Shown here piece after piece: positions 7,577 to 17,182 of a stretch of 64,000 bases of DNA. The translations under genes and the position numbers were made by a program. Source of the stretch: Oscillospiraceae bacterium (GTDB lineage: Bacteria > Bacillota > Clostridia > Oscillospirales > Ruminococcaceae). The stretch is from contig JAFTTI010000008.1 of assembly GCA_017466865.1 (NCBI GenBank), forward strand, positions 62,001 to 126,000, read 5' to 3'. The notes beneath the pieces are model-generated. The model was not told the origin of the DNA, searched no databases, and was given only the letters and a program-made list of their open reading frames with translations. Positions within the stretch are counted from its first letter, which is position 1. Each line of letters opens with the position of its first letter.

Positions 7577-8803
7577 TTATGCAGCATTATCTTCAGTTTC
7601 TTCTTCTGTATCAATATTTTCAAGAACAAGATATCTTTCGTTTATGTTTTCTTTCAGAGTTTCTATTATAAAATCATAATCAAAATGTGAATTTGCTCTT
7701 ATTCCGTGATTTGATGCAAGTTCCCTTGTATACTGTGATAAAGGATACACCCTTACATTTGAATAGTTATAATCATAGTGAGTAATTACAGGGATGAATT
7801 TAACATCGCTTATCATAATAGAATCGTATTCAAAATTCTTCGTAACATTAAAATCAACAACCCCGCCTATCATTCGGTTTCCAACACTCTGTGCTGAGAT
7901 AAAATTACCAAGTGAATACATAACAAGAACATTTCTTCCGTCAGCAGCTGTTATTTCATCCATATCCTGAACAACATGAGGATGTGTTCCGATTATAACA
8001 TCAGCACCCCAATCCGCCATCTGCTGAGCAAGATTTCTCTGAGCATCTGTTATTATATGAGAATTTTCCACTCCCCAATGAACAGAAACAACAACAACAT
8101 CTGATTGTTCTCTTGCTGATTTAATCTGTTTTTCAATAGTTTCTATTTCTTCAGTATATATAACTTTGATTTCGCTATCCTCGGGTATTCTTATTCCGTT
8201 TGTATGCTCCGTAAATCCAAGAAATGAAAATGTAATTCCATTTACGTTTCTTGTTCTGATATTATTCATATCCTCTTCATTGCGATATGCACCATAAACA
8301 ACAGCATCTTTATCTGCCCAATAATCAAGTGTTGCTTCAACGCCTTTCATACCCTTATCAAGAATATGATTATTCGCATGACAAAAAGCGTTAAAACCGA
8401 TATCAAGCATTTTATCACCGAGTTGTGTAGGTGAATTGAAACAAGGATATGTAGAGGGCTCAAAAATATCGTTACAGATAGGTGTTTCCTGATTGAGAAT
8501 ATTGAGATCTCCACAGATTAAAGGTCTTATATTTTCATAGGCGTATTCAAAATCGTATGTTCCGTTTTCAGAACGCTTATGCGCCTGATTATATATAGAA
8601 GAATGTATAAGATTATCTCCCGCAGCAGTAACTCTTACAGTAACAGGTGCAGGTATAGGCTCAGTTGTAACAACAGGTTCAGTAGTGGTAGCAACAGTAG
8701 TAGTTATAATTTCGCCACCCGTTGTACTTTCTATTTCTTTTGCACAAGCAGAAAAAAGCAAAGAAACAACCAAAAAACAAGAAATAAGTCTGATTTTTCT
8801 CAT
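7577..8803 (-). CDS. CapA-family metallophosphatase-like lipoprotein
   Basis: Surface protein of the CapA/PgsA family (poly-gamma-glutamate synthesis and related proteins). The start at 8803 follows AAAGAGGTATTTAT and gives a lipoprotein signal peptide, MRKIRLISC...LLFSAC, with a lipobox cysteine near residue 20. A Thr-rich linker follows (about 25-45). The calcineurin-like fold motifs are present: AAGDNLIHSS, LNQETPICN, CHANNHILDKG, VSVHWGVE, GTHPHVVQDMD and MYSLGNFISAQ. No capB/capC partner is nearby, so poly-glutamate synthesis is not implied. The length is 408 residues. Confidence 0.9.
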   Translation of the reverse strand: MRKIRLISCFLVVSLLFSACAKEIESTTGGEIITTTVATTTEPVVTTEPIPAPVTVRVTAAGDNLIHSSIYNQAHKRSENGTYDFEYAYENIRPLICGDLNILNQETPICNDIFEPSTYPCFNSPTQLGDKMLDIGFNAFCHANNHILDKGMKGVEATLDYWADKDAVVYGAYRNEEDMNNIRTRNVNGITFSFLGFTEHTNGIRIPEDSEIKVIYTEEIETIEKQIKSAREQSDVVVVSVHWGVENSHIITDAQRNLAQQMADWGADVIIGTHPHVVQDMDEITAADGRNVLVMYSLGNFISAQSVGNRMIGGVVDFNVTKNFEYDSIMISDVKFIPVITHYDYNYSNVRVYPLSQYTRELASNHGIRANSHFDYDFIIETLKENINERYLVLENIDTEEETEDNAA

Positions 8804-8840
8804 ATAAATACCTCTTTTGTCGAAATAACTCATCTTTTTA

Positions 8841-8869
8841 ATTTTATCATATCTAAAAAAACTAATCAA
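8841..8869 (-). promoter_or_regulatory. Promoter of the CapA-like gene
   Basis: Minus strand TTGATT (8864-8869), 17 bases, TAAAAT (8841-8846). Confidence 0.7.
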
Positions 8870-8874
8870 GCGTA

Positions 8875-8903
8875 TTGAATTTTTTTCTGAAATATGGTAT
8901 TAT
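8875..8903 (+). promoter_or_regulatory. Promoter of citrate synthase gene
   Basis: TTGAAT (8875-8880), 17 bases, TATTAT (8898-8903). It is back to back with the CapA-like promoter; the two -35 boxes are 5 bases apart. Confidence 0.7.
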
Positions 8904-8964
8904 TAATATATTGTTAAATAAAAAGAAATAAATTAAACCATTTTAATATGGAAAGGAGAATAAG

Positions 8965-10332
8965 ATGAAAAACAGTTATGAATTTCAGAATCTGCTTCCT
9001 GAAATAATCTCTCTTGCTGATGTTGCTGAAAGATCTGATAATATCAATACTGAACTTTATTCCAGATTTGATGTTAAAAGAGGACTTCGTGATATTAACG
9101 GAAAAGGAGTTCTTTGCGGACTTACACAAATATCCGAAATCTGTTCATCAGAAGTTATAAACGGAGAAACAGTTCCGTGTGAAGGAAAACTCTTTTACAG
9201 AGGGTATGATATAAACGATATTGTTGATGGTTTTACAAAGGATAATCGTTTCGGATACGAAGAAACTGTTTATCTTCTTCTCTTTGGAGATCTTCCTACT
9301 CCTCAGGCACTTGAAGAATTCTGTGGTATTCTTTCAAGATTCAGAACATTGCCTACATCTTTCGTGCGTGATATTATTATGAAATCACCCAGCACAGATA
9401 TGATGAATACACTTGCAAGAAGTGTTCTTACATTATATTCTTACGATGATATGCCCGACGATACATCTACATCAAACGTTTTAAGACAGTGTATAGAACT
9501 TATAGCACTCTTCCCTCTTCTTTCAGTTTATGGATATCAGGCTTATCAGCATTACCACGAAAATTGCAGTCTTTTCATACATATTCCTGACCCAAAACTT
9601 TCAACTGCTGAAAATATACTCCACCTTTTAAGACCTGATAGTTCATATACAGAACTTGAAGCAAAACTTCTTGACCTTTGTCTTGTGCTCCACGCAGAAC
9701 ACGGTGGCGGTAATAACTCTACATTTACAACACATGTCGTTTCTTCATCTGGAACAGATACATATTCAGCGATTGCTGCTGCTCTAGGTTCTCTTAAAGG
9801 CCCGAGACATGGCGGCGCAAATATAAAAGTTGTACAGATGTTTGATGATATAAAGGTGAATGTCAAAGATTGGTCTGACGAAGAAGAAATAAAAGCATAT
9901 CTCACTAAACTTCTTCATAAAGAAGCTTTTGATAAATCAGGGCTCATATACGGAATGGGACACGCTGTATATTCAATTTCAGACCCAAGAGCTGAAATAT
10001 TCAAGAAATTCGTAAAGAAACTTTCAGACGAAAAGGGGCTTAACGAAGAATATAAGCTCTATTCTCTTGTCGAAAAACTTGCGCCTGAAGTTATCGCTAA
10101 AGAAAGAAAGATTTATAAGGGCGTTTCTGCAAATGTCGATTTTTACAGCGGATTTGTATATCATATGCTTGATTTACCTAAGGAACTTTATACTCCTCTC
10201 TTTGCAATAGCAAGAATTGCAGGATGGTCAGCACACAGAATTGAAGAACTTGTAGGCAGAGGAAAAATTATGCGTCCTGCATATATGAATATATGTGATA
10301 GAAAAAATTATAAATTCATTTCTGAAAGATAA
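8965..10332 (+). CDS. gltA: Citrate synthase
   Basis: Condenses oxaloacetate and acetyl-CoA. The protein has 455 residues, with an N-terminal extension of about 60 before LFYRGYDINDIV. The active-site regions are AEHGGGNNSTFTTHVVSS near residue 245, GPRHGGANI near 280 and GMGHAVYSISDPRAEIF near 330, containing the catalytic His/His/Asp set. A clear AAAGGAGAAT ribosome site precedes the ATG. It stands alone between its own promoter and a terminator; no aconitase or isocitrate dehydrogenase is nearby. A 2-methylcitrate role cannot be ruled out by sequence alone. Confidence 0.94.
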   Translation: MKNSYEFQNLLPEIISLADVAERSDNINTELYSRFDVKRGLRDINGKGVLCGLTQISEICSSEVINGETVPCEGKLFYRGYDINDIVDGFTKDNRFGYEETVYLLLFGDLPTPQALEEFCGILSRFRTLPTSFVRDIIMKSPSTDMMNTLARSVLTLYSYDDMPDDTSTSNVLRQCIELIALFPLLSVYGYQAYQHYHENCSLFIHIPDPKLSTAENILHLLRPDSSYTELEAKLLDLCLVLHAEHGGGNNSTFTTHVVSSSGTDTYSAIAAALGSLKGPRHGGANIKVVQMFDDIKVNVKDWSDEEEIKAYLTKLLHKEAFDKSGLIYGMGHAVYSISDPRAEIFKKFVKKLSDEKGLNEEYKLYSLVEKLAPEVIAKERKIYKGVSANVDFYSGFVYHMLDLPKELYTPLFAIARIAGWSAHRIEELVGRGKIMRPAYMNICDRKNYKFISER

Positions 10333-10335
10333 TAA

Positions 10336-10374
10336 AAACCTGAGAATAGAAAATCTATTCTCAGGTTTATTTTT
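10336..10374. terminator. Bidirectional terminator after gltA
   Basis: 14-base-pair stem AAACCTGAGAATAG/CTATTCTCAGGTTT (10336-10349 with 10355-10368), then ATTTTTTA. It serves convergent gltA and the repeat-protein gene. Confidence 0.85.
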
Positions 10375-10376
10375 TA

Positions 10377-12854
10377 TTATTTATCTTTATTTCTGGTTGG
10401 TTTTAAAAGAATAAATGCAATCACAGCACCTACAAGAATAACGCCTACAAGAAGAATAGCCGCAGATGAAAGCGAACCCAAATCATCAAATCCTATAAGT
10501 TGTGTTTCCTTGAATTCAATTCCTGCGCTCGATGAGAGGTCGCTATTAGAAAGTTTCTTATCAGCGATTACTATTACATAATCACTTGCATGTCTCATTC
10601 CGTAAGTTGCATACCCCTGCTTGTTTACAGTAGCACAAGCAATATGTTCAAGTTTATATGTATTTTCATTAAGAATAAAGAGGTTCGCATATCTGCCAAC
10701 ATGTTCTTTTCCGACATTGATTGATAAATCAGCTCTGAATGGGAATTTTCCGTCATGAGCAATTCTGAACTGTTTTTTATCTTCAAATTTTGATAAAGGA
10801 ACTAAGAGTCTTTCAGCTAATATATCTTCGCCTGTTGTTACGCCAAGATTGATATTTTTAGTTGCATTATCAATATTCTTTCCGTAAATTGTCCAGTAAT
10901 AATCAGAACCATCAAATTTTATTCCGATATTTTTTCCTTTTATAGTAGCAAGAGCATCTGTGTCAATAACTCCACTGGTAGACATAGGTGTTCTGAAAAC
11001 ACATGAATTATATTTCGACACAAGGTCAGGTATATCTTCAGCGCTCTTTACAGAAACAATAGTAACTCCGCTGCTATCAACATCAACACTGATTATATTG
11101 TCTGTTGCAGCAATAAAAGTAACATCAAGTTTTTCGTTAGTAGTTACTCTGCCTGTTCTATATCTGTAAAGACCAATACTTTCAAGGTCAGAACCTGTAT
11201 AAGAAATGTTTTCAAGCTTATAATCATCGTCAGGAATTATTCTGAATTCAACATAATCCCCTTTATTTACCTGAATATTTTTCCCTTTATCAAGCCAAAG
11301 ACCGCCTGTCTGTTCAATTTCTCCGCCTACTTTATTATTGATTGTTATTTTATATGTTTCAACCTTTTCAAAAGTAGCAGAAATCTTTATATCTTCAGTA
11401 AGATAAGAAATTTTATATGATTCCGAAGCAGTTTTTGCTGTTCCGTTTACTGATATGTAATCAAATTCATATCCTGAACCTTCGTCTGTATACGCTGAAA
11501 TTGTAATAGTTACATCAGCAGAAACTCTGTTTACACCAGGAGAAAGCTTAACTCCATCCGCTTTTACAGTCATATAACAGTTTTTTTCAGAAGGTTCTTC
11601 AACTACAACTTCGTAACTTGAAGCATCAACAAATGTCGCCCTTAATGTTCCGCTACCGAGAGATTTAGAAATAACATAATATCCACCATTTGCTTTGACT
11701 GTTTCAGCAATTCCTGTAGCATCTGGAATATACACAACTGAACCTATAGCATAAAGCGAACTAACAGGAGAAACCTTGAATTTAAAATCATTTACAGCAC
11801 GATAAGATGTCTTGTCATCCGAATTTACAGTAACAGTTCCGGCTGCACCTGAATATGAGATGTTACCGTTTTTACCGACATCAAAAGAGATTTTAATATA
11901 TTCATTTACAAACTCTGTTTCGATATAAATATCATCAGATTCTGAATCACCTACTGTATATGTAGTTTTCGCCTCGGTATTGTCAACAAACGAACCCGAA
12001 TCCGATTTGTATTGAGAGAAAACATATAATGTCTCTGAATCTGTAATATCTGTCCTAAGTTCTACTTCTTCACCAAATTTTACCCCAACAAGAGTACAAG
12101 GTGCAGTATATTCATTTCCGTCATATGTAACTTTTGTAATTCCTATGGTATCCTGACCTGAAACATAATCAAAATACAAATTATATGTCTTTTCTGTAAA
12201 ATCAGCACTTATTTCTGTATCAGAAACTACTGTAAAACTTCCTTCATAAATTTCTCCGTTATTATCAGGGTCAAAATCTGTATCCTCATATACTCTTGCT
12301 ACCTTATAGCCACTTTCGGGAGTAATTTTATAATTTACAGTTTCGCCTGATTTAATCTTAAGGATACCATTCTTATCAGCACCAGAAATAGTAATGTTTC
12401 CCTTATCGGTATCTATTCTATTATCGACAGATATTGTAAATATACGGGAAAATTCTACAAGAAGAGTTCCACCACCATCGCCATTCTCGCTCTTAAGAAC
12501 ATATTTCATTCCACCCGTCATTGAAGAAGATGACATCTTTCTGATAGCACCATCATCAAGAATATATTTAACGCTTTCGATTTCATATCCGTCAACGGGA
12601 ACTATTTCGAAATTTATAGTATCTTCTGTAACATCAGAAACGATTCCATTTCCTGTGAAATTGTAGTAGTCAGTTGAGTTCTTATAAACTCTTACATTAC
12701 CATTTCCACCAGTAATAGACACATTTATATCATAAGTAGCCAAAACAGGTTCGTTTTCATCCTCTGCGTTAACGGTTATACCACAAAAACATAATAATAT
12801 AAAAAGTGTGGAAATAATGGTTATAATATATTTTTTCATCTTTACAAACGCCAT
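10377..12854 (-). CDS. Membrane-anchored InlB-like repeat surface protein
   Basis: An 825-residue exported protein. The Sec signal peptide is at residues about 6-30, with likely cleavage after TVNA. About seven tandem modules of 70-80 residues follow, rich in Tyr/Gly/Val and resembling the divergent InlB B-repeat (for example YKITPESGYKVARV and FRIIPDDDYKLENI). A distinct domain (about 600-760) is shared with the paralogue at 12936-14981. It ends in a transmembrane helix (AAILLVGVILVGAVIAFILL) and a basic KPTRNKDK tail. There is no LPxTG, so anchoring is by the membrane helix, not by sortase. GGAGGGGTAAT precedes the ATG. The ligand is unknown; such proteins are often adhesins. Confidence 0.85.
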   Translation of the reverse strand: MAFVKMKKYIITIISTLFILLCFCGITVNAEDENEPVLATYDINVSITGGNGNVRVYKNSTDYYNFTGNGIVSDVTEDTINFEIVPVDGYEIESVKYILDDGAIRKMSSSSMTGGMKYVLKSENGDGGGTLLVEFSRIFTISVDNRIDTDKGNITISGADKNGILKIKSGETVNYKITPESGYKVARVYEDTDFDPDNNGEIYEGSFTVVSDTEISADFTEKTYNLYFDYVSGQDTIGITKVTYDGNEYTAPCTLVGVKFGEEVELRTDITDSETLYVFSQYKSDSGSFVDNTEAKTTYTVGDSESDDIYIETEFVNEYIKISFDVGKNGNISYSGAAGTVTVNSDDKTSYRAVNDFKFKVSPVSSLYAIGSVVYIPDATGIAETVKANGGYYVISKSLGSGTLRATFVDASSYEVVVEEPSEKNCYMTVKADGVKLSPGVNRVSADVTITISAYTDEGSGYEFDYISVNGTAKTASESYKISYLTEDIKISATFEKVETYKITINNKVGGEIEQTGGLWLDKGKNIQVNKGDYVEFRIIPDDDYKLENISYTGSDLESIGLYRYRTGRVTTNEKLDVTFIAATDNIISVDVDSSGVTIVSVKSAEDIPDLVSKYNSCVFRTPMSTSGVIDTDALATIKGKNIGIKFDGSDYYWTIYGKNIDNATKNINLGVTTGEDILAERLLVPLSKFEDKKQFRIAHDGKFPFRADLSINVGKEHVGRYANLFILNENTYKLEHIACATVNKQGYATYGMRHASDYVIVIADKKLSNSDLSSSAGIEFKETQLIGFDDLGSLSSAAILLVGVILVGAVIAFILLKPTRNKDK

Positions 12855-12906
12855 ATATTACCCCTCCAAATAAAGCAAAACACTATATATAGTATTATTT
12901 TAACAC

Positions 12907-12935
12907 AAAAGCCTTGATAATTCAAGGCTTTTTTA
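12907..12935 (-). terminator. Terminator after the second repeat-protein gene
   Basis: Stem AAAAGCCTTGA/TCAAGGCTTTT (12907-12917 with 12922-12932), immediately downstream of the stop at 12936. Confidence 0.75.
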
Positions 12936-14981
12936 TTATTTATTCAATTTTATTAATGCATAAGCAACTATACCACCTACACCGATAAGAAGAATAACAA
13001 GGACAATTGCAAAAACAAGTTGTTTTGAACCTGTATCAACTTTTCCTTCTCTTTGCATAGGATCAATATCTTCATCTGTAATCACATTATCAGATATAAC
13101 TACAATATAGTTTCCGCCTTCAGATAATACAAACGATGCATTACCTTCTGCATCTATAACAGAAGAATCTATTGAAGCAACAGAATAATCCTCCATATCA
13201 ACCTTGAATATAGTTGCCGTCTTACCTTCCCTATTAGGATTGAACGAAAGATTAAGTGTGGCATCAAATCCCAACAAACCTTCTTCAAGAATATGAACCT
13301 GATATTTATCTTCATAAGGAAGGAGTTGAGTAACATAAGTGATAGCATATTCATTCTTTCTTGAAACAGAAAGGTTTTTATCCTTGAATTGTGAGCCTTT
13401 GATATTAAGCCCGTTTATATTCCAGGAATAATCTTCTGAATAAAAATCAAGCCATATACTTTTTCCTATAAGACCATACTGAACTTCAGAAGGAAGAATC
13501 CCATCATCTATAGGTACACGGATTATATTTCCGTTATTTTCTTCAAACACTTCTTCAGCACCATTTATGCTGTAAAGTGAAACAACTGTACCCTTATCTG
13601 TAACTTCAATTCCTGAAATATTATCAGTTTTACCTTTGAAAACAACCTCAAGAGTCTGATTATTTGATATAGGTTCTGTTGTATATGTTCCATCCTCGTT
13701 TTTGGTAAAATTTGTTCCCGAATACGAAAGACTTTCAAGAGTGTATCCTGGTTCAGAAATTATTTCAAATGTGATTGTATCGCCTTTATTCACCTTTACA
13801 TTGACATTATTAGGAGAATACCCGCCTTTTTGTGTGATTTTTCCGCCACCGTCGCATATAACGGTAATTGTATATGTTCCAACATTTTCATAAACAGCTT
13901 CAACTTTTGTATCATCGGTTATCTGAAATGTTATATCATTCTCTGTAAAAATCTGTTCTTCTGAATCTGATGTAACTTTAAAATGTTTGAAAACATATCC
14001 ACTTCCTTCTTCCGTGGAAGTTGAAAATGATAAATTCGAATTCTTAACAACAGTTTGTTTTCCCGTCGGAAGAATATCTGATCCCTTTTTAGCAATCAGT
14101 TTGCATCCTTTCGGAACATTTACTATCTCAAGATCATACGCAGGTTCGAAAGTTACATAAACCGAACATTCAGAAGAAACTGTGTAAACCCCGTTCGAAT
14201 CAGGTGTAAGTTTCTTTATTGAATTTCCGTAAGAATAAGAAATACTGCTTATTCCGTATCCCTCATCAGTTTCAACCTTGAATTTGAATTTAGAACCTTC
14301 GACAACTTCAACAATGCCGTTTATTGCATATCCGTCAAGGTCAACTGCAACACCTTCGTTTCCTACAATAAATTCTATCGGATAATATTTATCAAATGTA
14401 ACCGAAAGTGTATCATTATATGTCGGAGTAACAGAATAAAAATCATCAGCATCAGCAGAAATCTCTCTGCCACCGAATTTAACACTCTTAACACCATAGC
14501 CATCTATTGGTAAAACTCTGAATCTGAACTTCTCTCCTTCGTCAACCATAACATAAGAATAAAGTGGATTTCCCCGTTCATCAACTATAGAACCTTCTAG
14601 TCCCACATTTAAAAAAATCTCAAAAGATTGTTGTTCTTCAAAAGTTACATAAAGAGTAGTATTCCCTGTTATAGCAGGTGTTGTATACAAATTTCCGCTT
14701 TTAACAATACTTCCGCCTGAATATTTTACAGTCCCTACTTTATAGCCGTAATTCGGTTCTATAAAAAACGGAGCCATAGTTCCGCTGTCAACAGAAACTG
14801 TTGTTCCTGACATTTTAGAAACCCCATTATAAGAAACACTTCCACCTTCCGGATTTGTAACATAAACAGTGATTTCAAATGATTCAGCATTTACAGGTAG
14901 TCTGTAAAAGAACATAACGACAAACAGCCCTGCCATAAGCAGAGCTATTTTGAGTATAGATTTTTTTATGTTTAAAACCAT
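12936..14981 (-). CDS. Membrane-anchored InlB-like repeat surface protein, paralogue
   Basis: A 681-residue paralogue of the neighbouring repeat protein. It has a signal peptide (residues about 8-32, ending LPVNA), five to six InlB-like modules with recurring G-Y-x-[IV]-x-[ST]-[IV]-x-[YF] cores (for example NYGYKVGTVKYSGG and EPGYTLESLSYSG), a shared pre-membrane domain (about 460-625), and a C-terminal helix (LVFAIVLVILLIGVGGIVAY) with a short basic tail. AAAGAGGTTATTT precedes the ATG at 14981. The gene starts 11 bases after ychF and is likely co-transcribed with it. The two copies look like a tandem duplication followed by divergence. Confidence 0.85.
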   Translation of the reverse strand: MVLNIKKSILKIALLMAGLFVVMFFYRLPVNAESFEITVYVTNPEGGSVSYNGVSKMSGTTVSVDSGTMAPFFIEPNYGYKVGTVKYSGGSIVKSGNLYTTPAITGNTTLYVTFEEQQSFEIFLNVGLEGSIVDERGNPLYSYVMVDEGEKFRFRVLPIDGYGVKSVKFGGREISADADDFYSVTPTYNDTLSVTFDKYYPIEFIVGNEGVAVDLDGYAINGIVEVVEGSKFKFKVETDEGYGISSISYSYGNSIKKLTPDSNGVYTVSSECSVYVTFEPAYDLEIVNVPKGCKLIAKKGSDILPTGKQTVVKNSNLSFSTSTEEGSGYVFKHFKVTSDSEEQIFTENDITFQITDDTKVEAVYENVGTYTITVICDGGGKITQKGGYSPNNVNVKVNKGDTITFEIISEPGYTLESLSYSGTNFTKNEDGTYTTEPISNNQTLEVVFKGKTDNISGIEVTDKGTVVSLYSINGAEEVFEENNGNIIRVPIDDGILPSEVQYGLIGKSIWLDFYSEDYSWNINGLNIKGSQFKDKNLSVSRKNEYAITYVTQLLPYEDKYQVHILEEGLLGFDATLNLSFNPNREGKTATIFKVDMEDYSVASIDSSVIDAEGNASFVLSEGGNYIVVISDNVITDEDIDPMQREGKVDTGSKQLVFAIVLVILLIGVGGIVAYALIKLNK

Positions 14982-14992
14982 AAATAACCTCT

Positions 14993-16087
14993 TTAAACAT
15001 TAAATCTGAAAAGGACTATATCGCCATCCTGCATAACATATTCCTTACCTTCAAGTCTTACAAGACCTTTTTCTTTAGCAGCAGCCATTGTTCCACAAGC
15101 CATAAGGTCATCGTAAGAAACAACCTCTGCCCTGATAAATCCCTTTTCAAAGTCGGTGTGAATTTTTCCTGCTGCCTGAGGAGCTTTGGTTCCCCTAGTG
15201 ATTGTCCAGGCTCTTACTTCGGGCTTACCAGCTGTAAGATATGAAATAAGACCAAGAAGTGAATACCCTTCTTTAATGATTCTGTTAAGTCCTGAAACTT
15301 CAAGACCTAAATCAGCAAGGAACATCTGTTTATCTTCAGCATCCATATCCGAAATTTCTGCTTCTATCTGTGCGCATATAGGAAGGACAGCAGATTTTTC
15401 TTCAGCAGCAATTTTACATACTGTTTTGTAATTTTCATTTGTATCGACATTATTTACAAAATCTTCTTCACAAAGATTTGCGGCATAAATAACAGGTTTC
15501 GCTGAAAGAAGAGGAGTTGTCTTTATAATTTCAAGTTCTTCTTCTGAAAAATCATAAGAACGAGCTGATTTTCCTGCTTCGAGATGCGCCTTAAGGTTTT
15601 CAAGAAAATCAATTTCAACCTGATATTTCTTATCACCCTTGACAAGCTTTTTGTTTTTATCAATTCTTCTTTCAAGAATTTCAATATCAGAGAAAATAAG
15701 TTCAAGATTTATAGTTTCAATATCTCTTTCAGGATTTATACTTCCGTCAACATGAACAATATCAACATCTTCAAAGCATCTTACAACATGAACGATAGCA
15801 TCAACTTCGCGTATATCAGCAAGAAATTTATTTCCAAGACCTTCACCCTTTGATGCACCCTTTACAAGTCCTGCAATGTCAACAAATTCAAGAGTTGCAG
15901 GTGTAAATTTATCAGGTTCATACATTTCAGCGAGTTTATCAAGTCTTTCATCAGGAACAGAAACTATTCCTATGTTCTTTTCAATAGTACAGAAAGGATA
16001 ATTCGCCGATTCTGCACCTGCATTTGTAAGAGCATTGAATAATGTGCTCTTTCCGACATTCGGAAGCCCTACCATACCTAATTTCAT
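14993..16087 (-). CDS. ychF: Redox-regulated ATPase YchF (Obg family)
   Basis: Conserved ribosome-associated P-loop protein of the TRAFAC class that prefers ATP. At 364 residues it is full length. The P-loop GLPNVGKST is at residues 7-15, the G3 region reads FVDIAGLVKGASKGEGLGN and a coiled-coil insertion follows. The NLCEED element replaces the canonical N-K-x-D, as is normal for YchF. The C-terminal TGS domain contains TRGTKAPQAAGKIH. GGAGGATTTTTAACA precedes the ATG. Confidence 0.97.
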   Translation of the reverse strand: MKLGMVGLPNVGKSTLFNALTNAGAESANYPFCTIEKNIGIVSVPDERLDKLAEMYEPDKFTPATLEFVDIAGLVKGASKGEGLGNKFLADIREVDAIVHVVRCFEDVDIVHVDGSINPERDIETINLELIFSDIEILERRIDKNKKLVKGDKKYQVEIDFLENLKAHLEAGKSARSYDFSEEELEIIKTTPLLSAKPVIYAANLCEEDFVNNVDTNENYKTVCKIAAEEKSAVLPICAQIEAEISDMDAEDKQMFLADLGLEVSGLNRIIKEGYSLLGLISYLTAGKPEVRAWTITRGTKAPQAAGKIHTDFEKGFIRAEVVSYDDLMACGTMAAAKEKGLVRLEGKEYVMQDGDIVLFRFNV

Positions 16088-16209
16088 TTGTTAAAAATCC
16101 TCCTTAAAAGCCTTTAAGTTCTGTCAGATATCTTGCAAAAAATCCCTTGATTCCTTTGATTATAAGGCTTTATCGGAATATATCAAGACACATTAAAACA
16201 GATAATATA

Positions 16210-16389
16210 TTATTCTACATCTTCGATAATATCATCTGTAAAGAAATCATCATCAAATCCAAGTGTATCATCCGCTTCATCAATAACAGCATCTGTCTTC
16301 TTCTTTGAGCCGAATATAAGTGCTCCTATCAAAACGCCGAGTGCGAGACCGCCTGCTGCGCAAAGTAATGCCAAAATTCCGTTTTTCAT
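16210..16389 (-). CDS. Small single-pass membrane protein
   Basis: A 59-residue protein. The start at 16389 sits behind AAAGGTGG; an upstream in-frame GTG is part of that ribosome site and is discarded. A glycine-rich transmembrane helix (ILALLCAAGGLALGVLIGAL) is followed by SKKK and a strongly acidic tail (DDDFFTDDIIEDVE). It resembles YtxH-type small membrane proteins in layout, but I cannot assign a family. It has its own consensus promoter. Confidence 0.75.
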   Translation of the reverse strand: MKNGILALLCAAGGLALGVLIGALIFGSKKKTDAVIDEADDTLGFDDDFFTDDIIEDVE

Positions 16390-16427
16390 ATTAAAAGCCA
16401 CCTTTCAATAAAAAATATTACACAAAT

Positions 16428-16456
16428 ATTATATATCCTTTGTAGAAAAAAGTCAA
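16428..16456 (-). promoter_or_regulatory. Promoter of the small membrane protein gene
   Basis: Minus strand TTGACT (16451-16456), 17 bases, TATAAT (16428-16433). Confidence 0.8.
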
Positions 16457-16460
16457 GTTA

Positions 16461-16489
16461 TTGACAAAACTATATTGATATGATAACAT
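16461..16489 (+). promoter_or_regulatory. Promoter of nth-ldh
   Basis: TTGACA (16461-16466), 17 bases, TAACAT (16484-16489). The -35 box is 4 bases from that of the divergent promoter. Confidence 0.75.
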
Positions 16490-16510
16490 TTTAACAAAGG
16501 AAGTGATGTT

Positions 16511-17158
16511 TTGAAGAAACAAGATAAGGTAAACGCCGTAATTACAGCACTTGAAAAACAATATCCCGATGCAAAATGTTCATTGGAATATAAAGAACCT
16601 TACGAATTATTGTTTGCAACCGTTCTCTCCGCGCAATGCACTGATAAACGAGTGAATATTGTGACCAAAGAACTTTACTCAGAATATCCTACTCTTGAAA
16701 GCATAGCAAATGCTACTCCTGAAGAAATAGGAAAATGCATAAAATCCTGTGGATTATACAAAACAAAAGCAAAAAATATCGTTGCATCTGCAAAAATACT
16801 TATTGAAAAATATAATGGTGAACTTCCCTCTTCTATCGATGAACTTACAACTCTTCCCGGTGTAGGAAGAAAAACCGCCAATCTCATTATGGGAGACATT
16901 TTTCATCAACCTGCCGTTGTAACTGACACTCATTGCATACGAATATGCAACAGATTAGGGTTTACCAAAAATACAGAGCCTTACAGTGTCGAAAAGGATT
17001 TAAGAAAAATCCTCCCTCCTGACAAATCTTCGGATTTTTGTCATAGATTAGTCCTTTTCGGAAGAGAATTCTGTTCAGCAAGAAATCCTAAATGTGATAA
17101 ATGCCCGATAAAAAATGAATATAAAAACGAGATAAAGTGCATAATAAAAACTGATTAA
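16511..17158 (+). CDS. nth: Endonuclease III (base-excision repair)
   Basis: DNA N-glycosylase/AP lyase for oxidised pyrimidines. A 215-residue HhH-GPD protein: LSAQCTDKRVN near residue 38, the helix-hairpin-helix LPGVGRKTAN with the catalytic lysine near 120, and the catalytic aspartate in VTDTHCIRI near 137. The C-terminal cluster cysteines are spaced C-x6-C-x2-C-x11-C instead of the usual C-x6-C-x2-C-x5-C. The start is a TTG at 16511 behind AAAGGAAGTGA; no better in-frame start exists. It lies upstream of ldh. Confidence 0.93.
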   Translation: MKKQDKVNAVITALEKQYPDAKCSLEYKEPYELLFATVLSAQCTDKRVNIVTKELYSEYPTLESIANATPEEIGKCIKSCGLYKTKAKNIVASAKILIEKYNGELPSSIDELTTLPGVGRKTANLIMGDIFHQPAVVTDTHCIRICNRLGFTKNTEPYSVEKDLRKILPPDKSSDFCHRLVLFGREFCSARNPKCDKCPIKNEYKNEIKCIIKTD

Positions 17159-17182
17159 AATTACTTATAAGAGGTGTTTAAA

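Noticed and set aside
5739..8803. Carboxypeptidase to CapA-like region as a capsule or poly-glutamate locus
   Set aside because: There is no capB/capC or pgs synthetase; a lone CapA-like protein does not support it.
12207..12700. Tandem repeats in the InlB-like genes as a possible CRISPR or minisatellite
   Set aside because: The repeats are diverged protein modules and not identical DNA units; no spacer pattern exists.
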